64,000 nucleotides of DNA from assembly GCF_014696925.1 (NCBI RefSeq), contig NZ_JACJQY010000011.1, positions 55,805-119,804 on the forward strand. Reading direction: 5' to 3'. This document shows positions 17,996 through 26,699 of this stretch, in pieces. Each line of letters starts with the position of its first letter. Position 1 is the stretch's first letter. The notes beneath the pieces are model-generated. The model did not search any database and was not told the origin of the DNA. It worked only from the letters and a program-made list of their open reading frames with translations. The position numbers and the translations under genes were made by a program. Origin of the DNA: Phormidium tenue FACHB-1050 (lineage in GTDB: Bacteria; Cyanobacteriota; Cyanobacteriia; Pseudanabaenales; Pseudanabaenaceae).

Positions 17996-19009
17996 TTGGA
18001 TTTCCGCAAATTAAAATACTACCGACACAATTCTCTGATTTTGGTTGTTAGCGGCGATCGCCAACTTTTAGAGGCGATCGCCGAATATCTAACCACTGAA
18101 AAATATAATTTCATCACAGAAACCAGTGGCGAGAAAGCATGGGAAATAATTCTAGAAAAGAAACCCGCATTTGTCATTGCTGATTGGACAATCCCAGATG
18201 TTTCAGGTTTAGCCCTTTGTCATCGCGTCAAGGCAAATCTTGAACATCCCGAATTGCAGACAATTTACTTTGTCTTGATCGTCGAAGCTGCCAATGCTCA
18301 ACAACGTCAAATTGCTTTAGATACTGGTGTCGATGAATTTCTCAATAATCCTGTCGATCATTCTGAACTAAAGACAAGATTACGTACAGGACTCCGCCTT
18401 ACAGCTTTGACCCAATCTTTAACTTGGACAAATCAAAGATTGCTAGCTCAAAATGACTTATTAGATGCTCTTAGTCTGTCTGATCCTTTAACCAAAGTCT
18501 TAAGCGAGAAAGCCTTTGCGGGGATCATACCCAAGATAATGTCTCAATTTAGGGGATTTGGTACTTACAAAAGTTATAGCTTTCTGAGCGTGTTGCTCAT
18601 TGATATTGATCACTTTACTCCCATCGTCCATTCCTACGGAGAGAAAATTGGGGATGAGGCTATCAAAGCGATCGCAGGACGATTAAGTCATAGTTGCACG
18701 GCAAATAGTTTGATTTATCGGCATGGGTTAGATGAGTTTGCCTGTGTTACTCCTCACCATGATACAGAGAGTGCCATCCAGCTTTCTCTAAATCTTCTTT
18801 CGAGTATTCGTAGTCATCCGATCGCAGTTTCTTCGGGCTTATTATTTCCACTGACAATTAGTATTGGTGGGGTAGTAGCAGCCCTAGAAAATCAGAATCA
18901 ACAGATAAACGATATCAATTTTGATGAACTAGTTGCCTTAGCCTCACGCTCATTACTTCAAGCCCAAAAATCTGGTGGCGATCGCAACTATATCGAAATA
19001 TCTGGCTAA
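17996..19009 (+). CDS. Response regulator with receiver and degenerate GGDEF domain
   Basis: A 337-residue protein beginning at a TTG preceded by GAGGC. Residues about 10-130 form a receiver domain with the phosphorylatable Asp in VIADWTIPDVSG, although the usual acidic pair after the first strand is replaced (VVSGD). Residues about 165-335 form a GGDEF-type domain: LIDIDHFTPIVHSYGEKIGD is well kept, but the signature is HGLDEF rather than GGDEF. It may therefore bind GTP or c-di-GMP without cyclase activity, or act by protein contacts. No kinase gene is adjacent. Confidence 0.8.
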   Translation: MDFRKLKYYRHNSLILVVSGDRQLLEAIAEYLTTEKYNFITETSGEKAWEIILEKKPAFVIADWTIPDVSGLALCHRVKANLEHPELQTIYFVLIVEAANAQQRQIALDTGVDEFLNNPVDHSELKTRLRTGLRLTALTQSLTWTNQRLLAQNDLLDALSLSDPLTKVLSEKAFAGIIPKIMSQFRGFGTYKSYSFLSVLLIDIDHFTPIVHSYGEKIGDEAIKAIAGRLSHSCTANSLIYRHGLDEFACVTPHHDTESAIQLSLNLLSSIRSHPIAVSSGLLFPLTISIGGVVAALENQNQQINDINFDELVALASRSLLQAQKSGGDRNYIEISG

Positions 19010-19015
19010 TATTTT

Positions 19016-20098
19016 ATGCGTAGAACCAAACTTCAGTTCTTGACGACAGCTCTACTCACATTCTCTATCGTGCAGACTATCAATTTTGGGTTTATCGATC
19101 GCCTATCAAATCTATTAATCCAAAATCAGCAACAGGCTCAGGCAAGAAGTAGTGCAGGACGAAGTGGCGGCGGATCTTTTAAGCGTTCATCACCATCACC
19201 TTCTAAATCGCCGAGTAGATCCAAATCATCACCTTCACCCAAGGCATCTCCTCAATCAACCCCAAGTCGTTCATCTAGCCCTTCGCATACACAACCATCA
19301 TCTGTATCGCCAAATCAGGATAATGAACGTAATTCCTTTACAAATCAACCTTCTTCCTATAGTAATAATCGCTCTTCATCTTCCTACTATTACAATTCTA
19401 AAGATATTGCATTAATAGTTACATTGCTAGTTTGGCTAGTTGTCCTGATCGTTGTCTTTGTAACTATTTATTGGATTTTGTGGAAGTTGATGCTCCCTTC
19501 GCAAGCGCAATTAAAAAGTGAATTTCTAAATAAAAATCTGTTGACGATCACCAAATTGCAAGTGGCTCTCCTTGCTCAAGCCCGTGAGATTCAGTCTCGT
19601 TTAACTGAATTAAGTCTTGGTGTCGATACAAGTACCCCAGAGGGTTTGCTGTCACTTATGCAAGACTCGGCGATCGCCGTAATGCGTACTCCCGAAAACT
19701 GGACACATGTTGCGGTAACCTCTCAATCATTGCCGCGTGAGCAGGCTGAGACCTTATTTAATCAGCTTGTGGTGGAGGAACGTGCCAAATTTAGCCAAGA
19801 GACATTAGTAAATGTGAATGGACGTGTTGCGCTCCATCCAGAGGTTGTTGCATCTCCAGACAAAGACCCATCGGCATATATTGTGGTCACTCTTCTTATT
19901 GCTACAGAGCATGATCAGCCTCTGCTTGGTCAGAAGATCACAAGCGTGACAGAGTTACACAAGGCTCTCGATCAAATCACTGCGATCGCAGCTAGTCAGC
20001 TTTTAGTATTTGAGTTGATGTGGACTCCTCAAGCTGCGACAGATAGCCTTACCTATGATGAGCTACTGACGGAATATAGCAACATGATTCAGATTTAA
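19016..20098 (+). CDS. DUF1517 membrane protein
   Basis: A 360-residue protein starting 6 bp after the preceding stop, so probably in the same transcript. It has an N-terminal hydrophobic segment, a Ser/Pro-rich low-complexity region (about 40-125) beginning with SAGRSGGGSFKRS, and a strong membrane helix near 130-158 (IALIVTLLVWLVVLIVVFVT). The C-terminal domain is conserved in cyanobacteria and plastids (LLSLMQDSAIAVMRTPENW; AYIVVTLLIATEH; VFELMWTPQ). The GGRSGGGSF motif and these C-terminal blocks are typical of DUF1517. Family function is unknown; a thylakoid or plasma membrane location is likely. Confidence 0.8.
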   Translation: MRRTKLQFLTTALLTFSIVQTINFGFIDRLSNLLIQNQQQAQARSSAGRSGGGSFKRSSPSPSKSPSRSKSSPSPKASPQSTPSRSSSPSHTQPSSVSPNQDNERNSFTNQPSSYSNNRSSSSYYYNSKDIALIVTLLVWLVVLIVVFVTIYWILWKLMLPSQAQLKSEFLNKNLLTITKLQVALLAQAREIQSRLTELSLGVDTSTPEGLLSLMQDSAIAVMRTPENWTHVAVTSQSLPREQAETLFNQLVVEERAKFSQETLVNVNGRVALHPEVVASPDKDPSAYIVVTLLIATEHDQPLLGQKITSVTELHKALDQITAIAASQLLVFELMWTPQAATDSLTYDELLTEYSNMIQI

Positions 20099-20123
20099 AT
20101 TTTTTAGATTTAAATTTTTTAGA

Positions 20124-20160
20124 ATAGATGTATGCGGCGTTACGCGCCGCATACATCTAT
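20124..20160. terminator. Hairpin after the DUF1517 gene
   Basis: ATAGATGTATGCGGCG and its exact complement enclose a five-base loop, 25 bp after the stop codon. A T-rich run precedes the stem. It probably terminates the rightward transcript. A 20-bp piece at 20180-20200 (AGAGATTTTTTGAAAGTGTT) equals one arm of the hairpin at 35524-35574. Confidence 0.5.
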
Positions 20161-20199
20161 AGCAATTACCCATTAATCTAAGAGATTTTTTGAAAGTGT

Positions 20200-20305
20200 T
20201 ATAGCTGTCGCCATTCTTGTTAGGACATAAAACCCAAATAGTGTGAGGCGGCGCGAAGCGCCGCCTCACACTATTTGGGTTTTAATACAGGTGGCTATAG
20301 CTATA
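20200..20305. mobile_element. Family A palindromic repeat (MITE-like), shortened copy
   Basis: It starts TATAGCTGTCGCCATTC and ends GGTGGCTATAGCTATA. The central stem is CAAATAGTGTGAGGCGGCGC with a GAA apex. This copy lacks about 10 bp of the right arm (no GATTTGTCCTG), making it 106 bp instead of 116. Its left edge abuts a fragment of another palindromic repeat, so it seems to have inserted into an older repeat. Confidence 0.8.
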
Positions 20306-20306
20306 C

Positions 20307-20340
20307 AAAGTAGAGGCAATTCATGAATTGCCTCTACTTT
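20307..20340. terminator. Short perfect palindrome at the ABC ATPase 3' end
   Basis: AAAGTAGAGGCAATTC and its complement form a perfect 34-bp palindrome with no loop, overlapping the stop of the leftward ABC ATPase gene by two bases. A closely related palindrome (AGTAGTGGCAATTC) lies at 59201-59232. It probably terminates that leftward gene. Confidence 0.5.
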
Positions 20341-21310
20341 AGTCTTTATGACGTGAAGCCTTGATTTGATCGATAAAAAATTCTTCGAGAGTTTGGCGGG
20401 CTAGCTCGATCGCGATCGCCTTTGCCCCAATACTCGCAATATAAGTCAAAAATTCTGGTAGATCCTTCGCTAATTGACCATGCCAAGTATCATTCTGAAA
20501 AATTAAATGCTCTAACCAAGGTTTCAGCTCTTCCTCGGAGCCACCGCGCCCACTGACCTGATAGGACTGCTCTGTACCCAGCAACTCATTTAAAGTTCCC
20601 ATCGCCACTAGCTCACCCTTGTTGAGGATGCCAATGCGATCGCAGATTAACTCCACATCAGACAAAATATGGCTATTAAAAAATACAGTTTTACCCTGAT
20701 TTTTGAGCATCAAAATAATTTCGCGAACCTGATAACGACCAACAGGGTCAAGCCCAGACATTGGCTCATCGAGAAACACAATTTCGGGATCATTGATCAG
20801 AGCTTGGGCGACCCCAATTCTCTGCACCATACCTTTAGAATATTGGCGCAATTGCTTTTTCCTTGCTACAGACTGTGATAGTCCTACGAGATCAAGTAAA
20901 TCAGCAATACGTTGACGACGTAGAGACGGCTCAACCCCAAACAGGCTACCAATAAAATCAAGCAGCTCCCAGCCTGTCAAATAATCATAATAGTAAGCAT
21001 TTTCAGGTAAATAGCCGATGGATTGCTTAGCGGCGCGATCGCCGAGGGGATATCCTAAAATTTCACCAGTCCCCGATGTGGGCTTGACAATCCCCAATAA
21101 AATCTTTAACAACGTGGTTTTACCTGCCCCATTAGGACCAAGTACACCAAAGGTTTCGCCTTGACGAATGGTTAATGAAAAATCCTGTAAAGAACTAATT
21201 TTTTGATTTAACCAAAAGCCAGTACGATAAGTTTTGCTCAAGCCGTCCGCGACAATAGCGTTGCTTTGAATAATCTGTTTCTGGGATTCATTAGTCAATA
21301 CTTCTACCAT
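20339..21310 (-). CDS. ABC transporter ATP-binding protein
   Basis: A 323-residue ATPase of the drug/sodium-export type with a C-terminal extension. Walker A is GPNGAGKTT near 60-68, the signature is YSKGMVQRIGVAQAL (S-x-G variant of LSGGQ), Walker B is IVFLDEPMSGLDP, and the switch histidine is in FFNSHILSD. The C-terminal 80 residues are a regulatory domain common to this subfamily. It should power export of a substrate through a separate membrane subunit, but no permease gene is adjacent, so its partner is encoded elsewhere. Confidence 0.88.
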   Translation of the reverse strand: MVEVLTNESQKQIIQSNAIVADGLSKTYRTGFWLNQKISSLQDFSLTIRQGETFGVLGPNGAGKTTLLKILLGIVKPTSGTGEILGYPLGDRAAKQSIGYLPENAYYYDYLTGWELLDFIGSLFGVEPSLRRQRIADLLDLVGLSQSVARKKQLRQYSKGMVQRIGVAQALINDPEIVFLDEPMSGLDPVGRYQVREIILMLKNQGKTVFFNSHILSDVELICDRIGILNKGELVAMGTLNELLGTEQSYQVSGRGGSEEELKPWLEHLIFQNDTWHGQLAKDLPEFLTYIASIGAKAIAIELARQTLEEFFIDQIKASRHKD

Positions 21311-21465
21311 AGCTACCGATCTAAAGCTGCAAAGTTCATGCTTTGAAACACTATTTTAACGTCAGTTCGGGCTAATTTAAAAATGGGGATAATCTTGATG
21401 TTTACGACTTAAATTCAGATTTGTAACCCTAAATGATTTACAGCAACTGCCGAGCAAACGGGCCG

Positions 21466-21516
21466 CAAGAAAAAATTTAAAAGCGTTGCTTCACAACGCT
21501 TTTAAATTTTTTCTTG
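21466..21516. repeat. Long hairpin in intergenic region
   Basis: CAAGAAAAAATTTAAAAGCG and its exact complement form a 23-bp stem with a short TTCA-containing apex. The flank GGTTTGGGTTTAAGCGCAAAGC also follows the hairpin at 35524-35574, so these two define a small repeat family with variable stems. Confidence 0.6.
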
Positions 21517-21564
21517 GTTTGGGTTTAAGCGCAAAGCACTGTAGGATTACTAAATAAGTAGATG

Positions 21565-21622
21565 TGCATAATTAATTACCAACCCAAACCCATAAGGTTG
21601 CGGGTTGGTAATTAATTATGCA
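21565..21622. repeat. Second long hairpin in the same intergenic region
   Basis: TGCATAATTAATTACCAACC and its complement form a stem of about 21 bp with a 16-base loop. The 426-bp region 21311-21736 between divergent genes contains only these two hairpins and must hold promoters for both flanking genes; no open frame is evident. Confidence 0.55.
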
Positions 21623-21736
21623 CAGGGATTTAAGCTAAATTTGAGAATAAAGATAGAAATCGTTACTTGACTAATAGAGATGTATTAATCGATAACCTAT
21701 ACAATGTAATGAAACAAGGCTAGATAGCGCCCCGCT

Positions 21737-22780
21737 ATGAGTAATATTTTTTTGCTGCCACCAAACCTAGACAAGAAAGAGCGTTTTGCTGCTTCTTGGG
21801 AATATTTGCTAGAAAATATTCAAGATTTAGGTCAGGATTTTGTTGACTTTTTAACACAGCGATCGGGCAAGCCAAGTTCAACCTTTGTTAAAGCTGTTAG
21901 CTATCCTTTTTTTATGTCAGATATCCAACCTGACATAATTTTAGAATGTCAAGATTTTGATATTCTCTGCGATCATCGGTTGGAAAGTGAGTTAAACAAG
22001 CTTTCTCTAGACTCATTATTTGCTTTGGCTAAGGCTCAGACTAAACAGACTTACATAGCAGTAATTAGTAATAGTTATTGTCTAATCGAGCCTGAAATTT
22101 TATCTAGTAATTCAGCAAAGCAGCATTATCTAAAGCCCCATGATGAAGTTAATTCATCCATGCCATATTTTTGTTGGCAAGATGTATATGCTTTGGTAGC
22201 TCAAAGGCACGATCGCCTTGCCCATGAGTTTTCAGAATATATGCATTTCATGGATATGCAACCTTGGCAGCATAGTCAATGGGGTGAGCTATTTATTAAT
22301 CCTGATGTGGCAAAAACTTTTAGTCAGCAATGGGCGAAAACAATCAATTATTTCCGAGAAATGAAGGTTGAAGCGAAACCAAGCGGCTATAGCGCCTTAG
22401 AGGTTATTTATCCTTTGCCTTGGTTGCAACTGCTTTATATCTATGCAGCACGATCTGTAAGTCATAGCGATCTCCATTCGGTGAGTCCCTATCTGGTTGC
22501 GACAATTTGGATTAAGGGGGATGCAAAAACTCAGATTCAGGCTTTTCATGGCATTTCTGATCGCTTTACGCTACCAGACAATAATCATATTATGGTGGAG
22601 ATTAGAGCGAGTCTTGCCGATGGTCTATGGATGATCAAAACTGGTAGTCGCCCCAAACTAGCTGCGACTTATTACACATCGCTTGATCGTCTTGTTGCTT
22701 CAGATTCTAAGCAAATGCAACAAAATCTGCTGGCTTTTACTAATGCAGTCTTTACTCATGCTCAGAGCATAGAAAGCTAA
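21737..22780 (+). CDS. Unknown protein with possible degenerate PD-(D/E)xK nuclease core
   Basis: A 347-residue soluble protein. Near residues 70-110 it reads QPDIILECQDFDILCDHRLE followed by LALAKAQTKQTYIAVISN. This resembles nuclease-like proteins in which PDxxL is followed by an acidic-x-basic motif (E-H-K) and then a strand with LISN. Here the second motif is D-H-R, so catalysis may be lost. The C-terminal half has YLVATIWIKGDAKTQIQAF and no recognisable motif. It lies alone between two hairpin-rich intergenic regions. The nuclease resemblance is tentative and the function unknown. Confidence 0.55.
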   Translation: MSNIFLLPPNLDKKERFAASWEYLLENIQDLGQDFVDFLTQRSGKPSSTFVKAVSYPFFMSDIQPDIILECQDFDILCDHRLESELNKLSLDSLFALAKAQTKQTYIAVISNSYCLIEPEILSSNSAKQHYLKPHDEVNSSMPYFCWQDVYALVAQRHDRLAHEFSEYMHFMDMQPWQHSQWGELFINPDVAKTFSQQWAKTINYFREMKVEAKPSGYSALEVIYPLPWLQLLYIYAARSVSHSDLHSVSPYLVATIWIKGDAKTQIQAFHGISDRFTLPDNNHIMVEIRASLADGLWMIKTGSRPKLAATYYTSLDRLVASDSKQMQQNLLAFTNAVFTHAQSIES

Positions 22781-22811
22781 AGGCTTTCATGCTTTTGAGC
22801 AATTGCTCAAA

Positions 22812-22846
22812 ACAAAAGTGGCGGCGCTTTGCGCCGCCACTTTTGT
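22812..22846. terminator. Hairpin after the unknown protein gene
   Basis: ACAAAAGTGGCGGCGC with a TTT apex and exact complement: a 16-bp stem 31 bp after the stop codon. It is probably the terminator. It resembles the centre of a family A repeat but has no repeat ends, and it lies 4 bp before a full family A copy. Confidence 0.55.
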
Positions 22847-22850
22847 AAGT

Positions 22851-22966
22851 TATAGCTGTCACCATTCTTGTTAGGACATAAAACCCAGATAGTGTGAGGC
22901 GGCGCGAAGCGCCGCCTCACACTATCTGGGTTTTGATTTGTCCTGATACAGGTGGCTATAGCTATA
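22851..22966. mobile_element. Family A palindromic repeat, full-length copy
   Basis: A 116-bp copy with TATAGC and GCTATA ends, left arm TGTCACCATTCTTGTTAGGA, and central stem CAGATAGTGTGAGGCGGCGC with GAA apex. Both arms carry the same G/C change relative to other copies (CAGATAG/CTATCTG), so the stem stays paired. Confidence 0.85.
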
Positions 22967-22990
22967 AAAATCAAACCCAGTAAGGATTTT

Positions 22991-23025
22991 CAAAGCACAA
23001 AACGACATTGTCGTTTTGTGCTTTG
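22991..23025. terminator. Hairpin at the 3' end of the second ABC ATPase
   Basis: CAAAGCACAAAACGACA and its complement form a perfect stem of about 17 bp, beginning 4 bp beyond the stop of the leftward ABC gene. It is probably its terminator. Confidence 0.55.
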
Positions 23026-23028
23026 GCA

Positions 23029-23925
23029 TTATTTAGAGCCTTGTGTAACTTCTACGTAGATATTTTCAAGGCGAACAGGCTGGCGCATAATTGAGTCAAT
23101 TGTGATGCCTTCAAAACATTCCAAAATTTCTTTTAGTTCCATGACCTTAGGTAGCCAAAAAGCTAAATCCCGACCATAGTAACGATAGGCAAAACCTAAC
23201 TCGATCGCCCTAGCGATCGCCAAATCTTCAGTGGGTGTACAAATGATCGCAATTTCTTTAGCAGGAACATGTTGACGCAGTTCTTCGAGACTTCCTTCCG
23301 CCAGTAAACTTCCTTGTTTGATAATGCCAATTCGCTGACAAAGGCGTTCGGCTTCGTCGAGCATATGCGTAGTCAATAAAATGGCGGTATCTTGACTTTT
23401 AAGTTTGCGAATCAATTCCCAAACTTCATAACGAGCTTCAATATCTAGTCCTGTGGTCGGCTCATCAAGCACCACTAATTGCGGCTGATGCACAAGGGCG
23501 ATCGCCATGCTCAGACGACGTTGCATTCCACCACTAAGAGTATCAGCAATACTTTTAGCGCGATCGCCTAGCCCCACTAGCTCTAAGCAGTACTGAGCTT
23601 GCTTCCGACAAGCTTCATTACTCAGTCCATAGAGCTGACCAAAAAACCGTAAATTTTCTTCGCAGGTTAAGCTCTTATAAAAAATATTTTCCTGTGGGGC
23701 TACGCCAATCAGCGATCGAGTTGCTCCTGAAGCATGTAGCCCGTTCATCGTCACAAGTCCGCGATCGGCTTGGATCAAACCACACAAAATACTAATCGTA
23801 GTGGTTTTGCCAGCCCCGTTTGGACCGAGTAACCCATAGACTTCGCCTGCTTGAATAGCAAAACTTAAGTCCTGTAAAACTTGCTTCTTTCCATAAGATT
23901 TACAGATTTTGCGAACTTCTAGCAC
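23029..23925 (-). CDS. ABC transporter ATP-binding protein
   Basis: A 298-residue ATPase of the daunorubicin/sodium-export type: Walker A GPNGAGKTTTIS near 35-46, signature LSGGMQRRLSMAIAL, Walker B LVVLDEPTTGLD, switch histidine in LLTTHMLDEAERL. The first gene codon follows a region with half a family A repeat. The C-terminal domain (about 215-298) is typical of multidrug or lipid exporters. No permease gene is next to it, as with the other ABC ATPase 2 kb away; the two are similar only at family level. Confidence 0.88.
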   Translation of the reverse strand: MLEVRKICKSYGKKQVLQDLSFAIQAGEVYGLLGPNGAGKTTTISILCGLIQADRGLVTMNGLHASGATRSLIGVAPQENIFYKSLTCEENLRFFGQLYGLSNEACRKQAQYCLELVGLGDRAKSIADTLSGGMQRRLSMAIALVHQPQLVVLDEPTTGLDIEARYEVWELIRKLKSQDTAILLTTHMLDEAERLCQRIGIIKQGSLLAEGSLEELRQHVPAKEIAIICTPTEDLAIARAIELGFAYRYYGRDLAFWLPKVMELKEILECFEGITIDSIMRQPVRLENIYVEVTQGSK

Positions 23926-23958
23926 AGAATATCTATCTCTTTAAAGTAATGCTTAAAG

Positions 23959-24037
23959 TATAGCAATGTAAATTTTGCTTAAGACATAAAATCTCAAAGA
24001 GTAATGGCGGCACAAAGGGCCGCCATTACTCTTTGAG
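23959..24037. mobile_element. Half copy of a family A repeat (A2 type)
   Basis: It begins TATAGCAATGTAAATTTTGC, then AAGACATAAAA, then a stem CTCAAAGAGTAATGGCGGC with complement. The right end is missing: the sequence runs straight into the stop codon of the NACHT gene. The hairpin may now serve as terminator for the gene at 24039. Confidence 0.65.
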
Positions 24038-24038
24038 G

Positions 24039-26474
24039 TTAGTACTGCAATATGCTGTATTCACCCTGAGGCAATAGCAAGGTAGACTCTATTTGACTCT
24101 TAACTAGGGGACTGACATATTCAGCATTATTTAAGCACTCGATCAAAAGCTTATTTGCATCGTGATATGTCCGCAATATTTTAAGCTGATTGTCGCTGAA
24201 CTGCCATTCTTGCGAACTTTTACGGTGCTGAACAATTAAGTTTCGTAATTTTTTTGACCAATCTAAACCCTTAGCTTGCCACCACTTGGCAAAAGCTTCT
24301 CGATTTTTAGAAGGATCGGGAAATTTTTGACGTAAAAACTGTAAGCCTCTTTGGAGATCAGGCTCAAGTATGCAAGCCAGTTCTAAAACAGGGTGATTAG
24401 CAAAATACAAAGCCAAGTCCAGATTGAGGGCCAGATTAATGGTGTAATCGATATCTAACTCTGTTTCCATCGTATTGTCATTGCCCAAGGCTTTAGTGCG
24501 AGCGCGTTCTAAAGACCGAGAATGAGCGATATCTAAGGCGCGGGCGCGATCTAGCGATCGCGTATTTTCTAAATCAATATCTAAATATAAAGCCCGAATC
24601 GTCACGGCTTTGTAAGGGGTTTGGATCTGAATTGACTGTTGATTAACCCATGTCAGAAATGACTGCAATTGAGGATCTTGACTTACCAATTCATCAATTT
24701 TACGTTTCATCGTCTTCAACATGCTATCGGCTTGCTGTGAAATACTTACAGTCATCACGATGACACCATGCCAACGGTTGAGGTATATGCGTTCGAGCAA
24801 ATATTTTTGAGCAGCACTAGGCGTACTATTGGCAATTCGATAGGCGGCAAGATAATCGTGCAATGTTGTGTGGGTGAGTGAGTAAATCCCTTTCGCACAT
24901 TCAACCAATAGGCTATGTTGCCACTTGAAAATCTCAAAAAGCTGATCGTAATTAATCGCCAACTTGGATAAGTTGTGACTAGCGGTCATACAAGCCTGAA
25001 AGTCGTCCTCAAGTTGATTGTTTTGCCATACATAACCATGGCGATCAAGTGACACGATCGCCACGTAGGAAAGTAAATCTAGTTTTTGAGAAGTTGATAA
25101 TGTTTGATTGGAGAAAATAGGAAAGCATTTAGTCTGTTCCCACTTGGTCAATAGTAGATTTAAGATTTCTTGATAAAAGTTGGGTTTAAGATATTCACAA
25201 CTGCTAAAGACAGTACAAAGATGCGTTAGAAATAGAGGATTACTGGCTATTTCTGCTAATGGTTTATTTGTGTTGAGTAGTTGTTGGAACTTTTCATTTT
25301 TCTTCGGTTTATCAGCGCAAGTAGTTTGAAACCATTTATTAGCAAATGTAGTGATTTGGGATTCTTCAAAAGGTGCAACTCCTACTGTCGAAAAAGACTC
25401 TAAAATATGACCATAGATCGGATTGCGGGTGGCAACTACTAGGCGATTCTTGGGATAGTGATCGCTAAGCCTCAGGATTTTTTGAGCAATTTCTGCACGA
25501 TGTATTTCAGGTAGAGCATCTAACTCATCCCAAATCAATAACAAGTTTCCTTGATTTAATAATTGTTCTACTTTGTGATCTAAAAATTCCTCTGACAGTC
25601 CATAGTTAAGAAGTTGTTTCTTTAACCATAGAATCGGATCACCAATATCATGCAACGCAATCAGCGATCGTAAAGGTAAAAATACAGGCAAATATTTAGG
25701 CAAAATATTACCTGAGATACATGCTATTGCCCAATATTTAAGGAGTGTTGTCTTGCCAGATCCTAAACCACCAACCAACAAAATTTGTTTGGATTCTTCC
25801 AGAGCCTGATTTGCTGGAATTGTAGGCGGAAGGAGTTTTTTTAAATAAAAGCGATCATACTGTTCAGGAGATACATTTGCAAAAGCTTCTTCTAGATCAA
25901 GATATTGACTGCTTGGTAAAGTTGCAAAAACATTAGTCTCTGTATATAAATTATGTAAATAAAGTGGAGCATTTACATCAATCACTCTAAGGCGATCGCA
26001 TTGACGAATCAAAGCAGAAGAGATACTTTGGCGAATGGTTTGCAATGATTTATCAAGTCCAAATTCTGCACTTGTGGGTAAGCTATCACTCGAACTTTGA
26101 GAGGTGTTCTCTATATCTAGATTATTTTTTGAATTGGCGATCGGTTCAGCATCATTAACTGCAACATCATTAATTGTAACGCTGCTATTATTGGTCGATA
26201 CCTGAGGGGGCTGTAGATTTGATATATCTTCGTTTTCTATAGACTTTTCTGTTGTCAGTTCTGAGACAGAGTTTATAGAAATATTTAGCTTTTCACAAAC
26301 TAAGTCATAAGTATTGCGATCAACTATTTCTCCATTCAAGAAGTTCTCGACTAGTTGCACAGCCAAACTAAGCTCATTTGCCAAATCTAAAGTTGTGTAT
26401 CCTCTAAGGGCGAATTCTTCTTGTGCTTTGCTAAGGATATCTGAAGATGCTCTTAGCATTAAGGCTGCAACCAT
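24039..26474 (-). CDS. HTH-NACHT NTPase
   Basis: An 811-residue STAND-type protein. Residues about 10-65 form a helix-turn-helix-like domain (YTTLDLANELSLAVQLVENF). A polar linker (70-145) follows. The NACHT ATPase starts near 165, with Walker A GGLGSGKTT at 235-243, Walker B LLLIWDELD at 311-319, and the arginine-containing VATRNPIYG. Helical regions follow, including a peculiar stretch near 640-665 (SLDRARALDIAHSRSLERA). Family knowledge: bacterial NACHT proteins include anti-phage sensors related to eukaryotic NLRs. A defence or stress-signalling role is likely but inferred. No separate effector domain is visible; the C-terminal helices may be sensor or effector. Confidence 0.82.
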   Translation of the reverse strand: MVAALMLRASSDILSKAQEEFALRGYTTLDLANELSLAVQLVENFLNGEIVDRNTYDLVCEKLNISINSVSELTTEKSIENEDISNLQPPQVSTNNSSVTINDVAVNDAEPIANSKNNLDIENTSQSSSDSLPTSAEFGLDKSLQTIRQSISSALIRQCDRLRVIDVNAPLYLHNLYTETNVFATLPSSQYLDLEEAFANVSPEQYDRFYLKKLLPPTIPANQALEESKQILLVGGLGSGKTTLLKYWAIACISGNILPKYLPVFLPLRSLIALHDIGDPILWLKKQLLNYGLSEEFLDHKVEQLLNQGNLLLIWDELDALPEIHRAEIAQKILRLSDHYPKNRLVVATRNPIYGHILESFSTVGVAPFEESQITTFANKWFQTTCADKPKKNEKFQQLLNTNKPLAEIASNPLFLTHLCTVFSSCEYLKPNFYQEILNLLLTKWEQTKCFPIFSNQTLSTSQKLDLLSYVAIVSLDRHGYVWQNNQLEDDFQACMTASHNLSKLAINYDQLFEIFKWQHSLLVECAKGIYSLTHTTLHDYLAAYRIANSTPSAAQKYLLERIYLNRWHGVIVMTVSISQQADSMLKTMKRKIDELVSQDPQLQSFLTWVNQQSIQIQTPYKAVTIRALYLDIDLENTRSLDRARALDIAHSRSLERARTKALGNDNTMETELDIDYTINLALNLDLALYFANHPVLELACILEPDLQRGLQFLRQKFPDPSKNREAFAKWWQAKGLDWSKKLRNLIVQHRKSSQEWQFSDNQLKILRTYHDANKLLIECLNNAEYVSPLVKSQIESTLLLPQGEYSILQY

Positions 26475-26578
26475 ATTTTTAAACCCTATTTTGCCAAATT
26501 CATCAAAAACTTGATTTAATCAATTCTATTAGTTGTGGGCGCTTTATGCTTACAACATCATTACCTAATTGTCTAACT

Positions 26579-26673
26579 TATAGCGTTTTTCAAGCAAGCG
26601 AGGTACAAAGGTTTGTTTCCCCGCCTTTGGCGGGGAAACAAACCCATACGTCACTAGACTGATAGACGCTATA
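26579..26673. mobile_element. Family B palindromic repeat, 95 bp
   Basis: It starts TATAGCGTTTTTCAAGCAAG and ends GATAGACGCTATA, with a central stem GGTTTGTTTCCCCGCC/GGCGGGGAAACAAACC. A second copy of exactly 95 bp lies inverted at 47254-47348. The ends share TATAGC/GCTATA with family A but the interior is different. It lies between the divergent NACHT and ROK genes. Confidence 0.78.
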
Positions 26674-26699
26674 TTATCTAATACGAGAAGTATATTCCT

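Noticed and set aside
20063..20269. Minus-strand frame over the DUF1517 gene end and repeats
   Set aside because: It is composed of hairpin and family A sequence and overlaps a real gene end; no protein-like features.
20339..23925. The two ABC ATPase genes as one transporter operon
   Set aside because: They are separated by an oppositely oriented gene and two repeats, and neither has a permease partner, so they are treated as independent.
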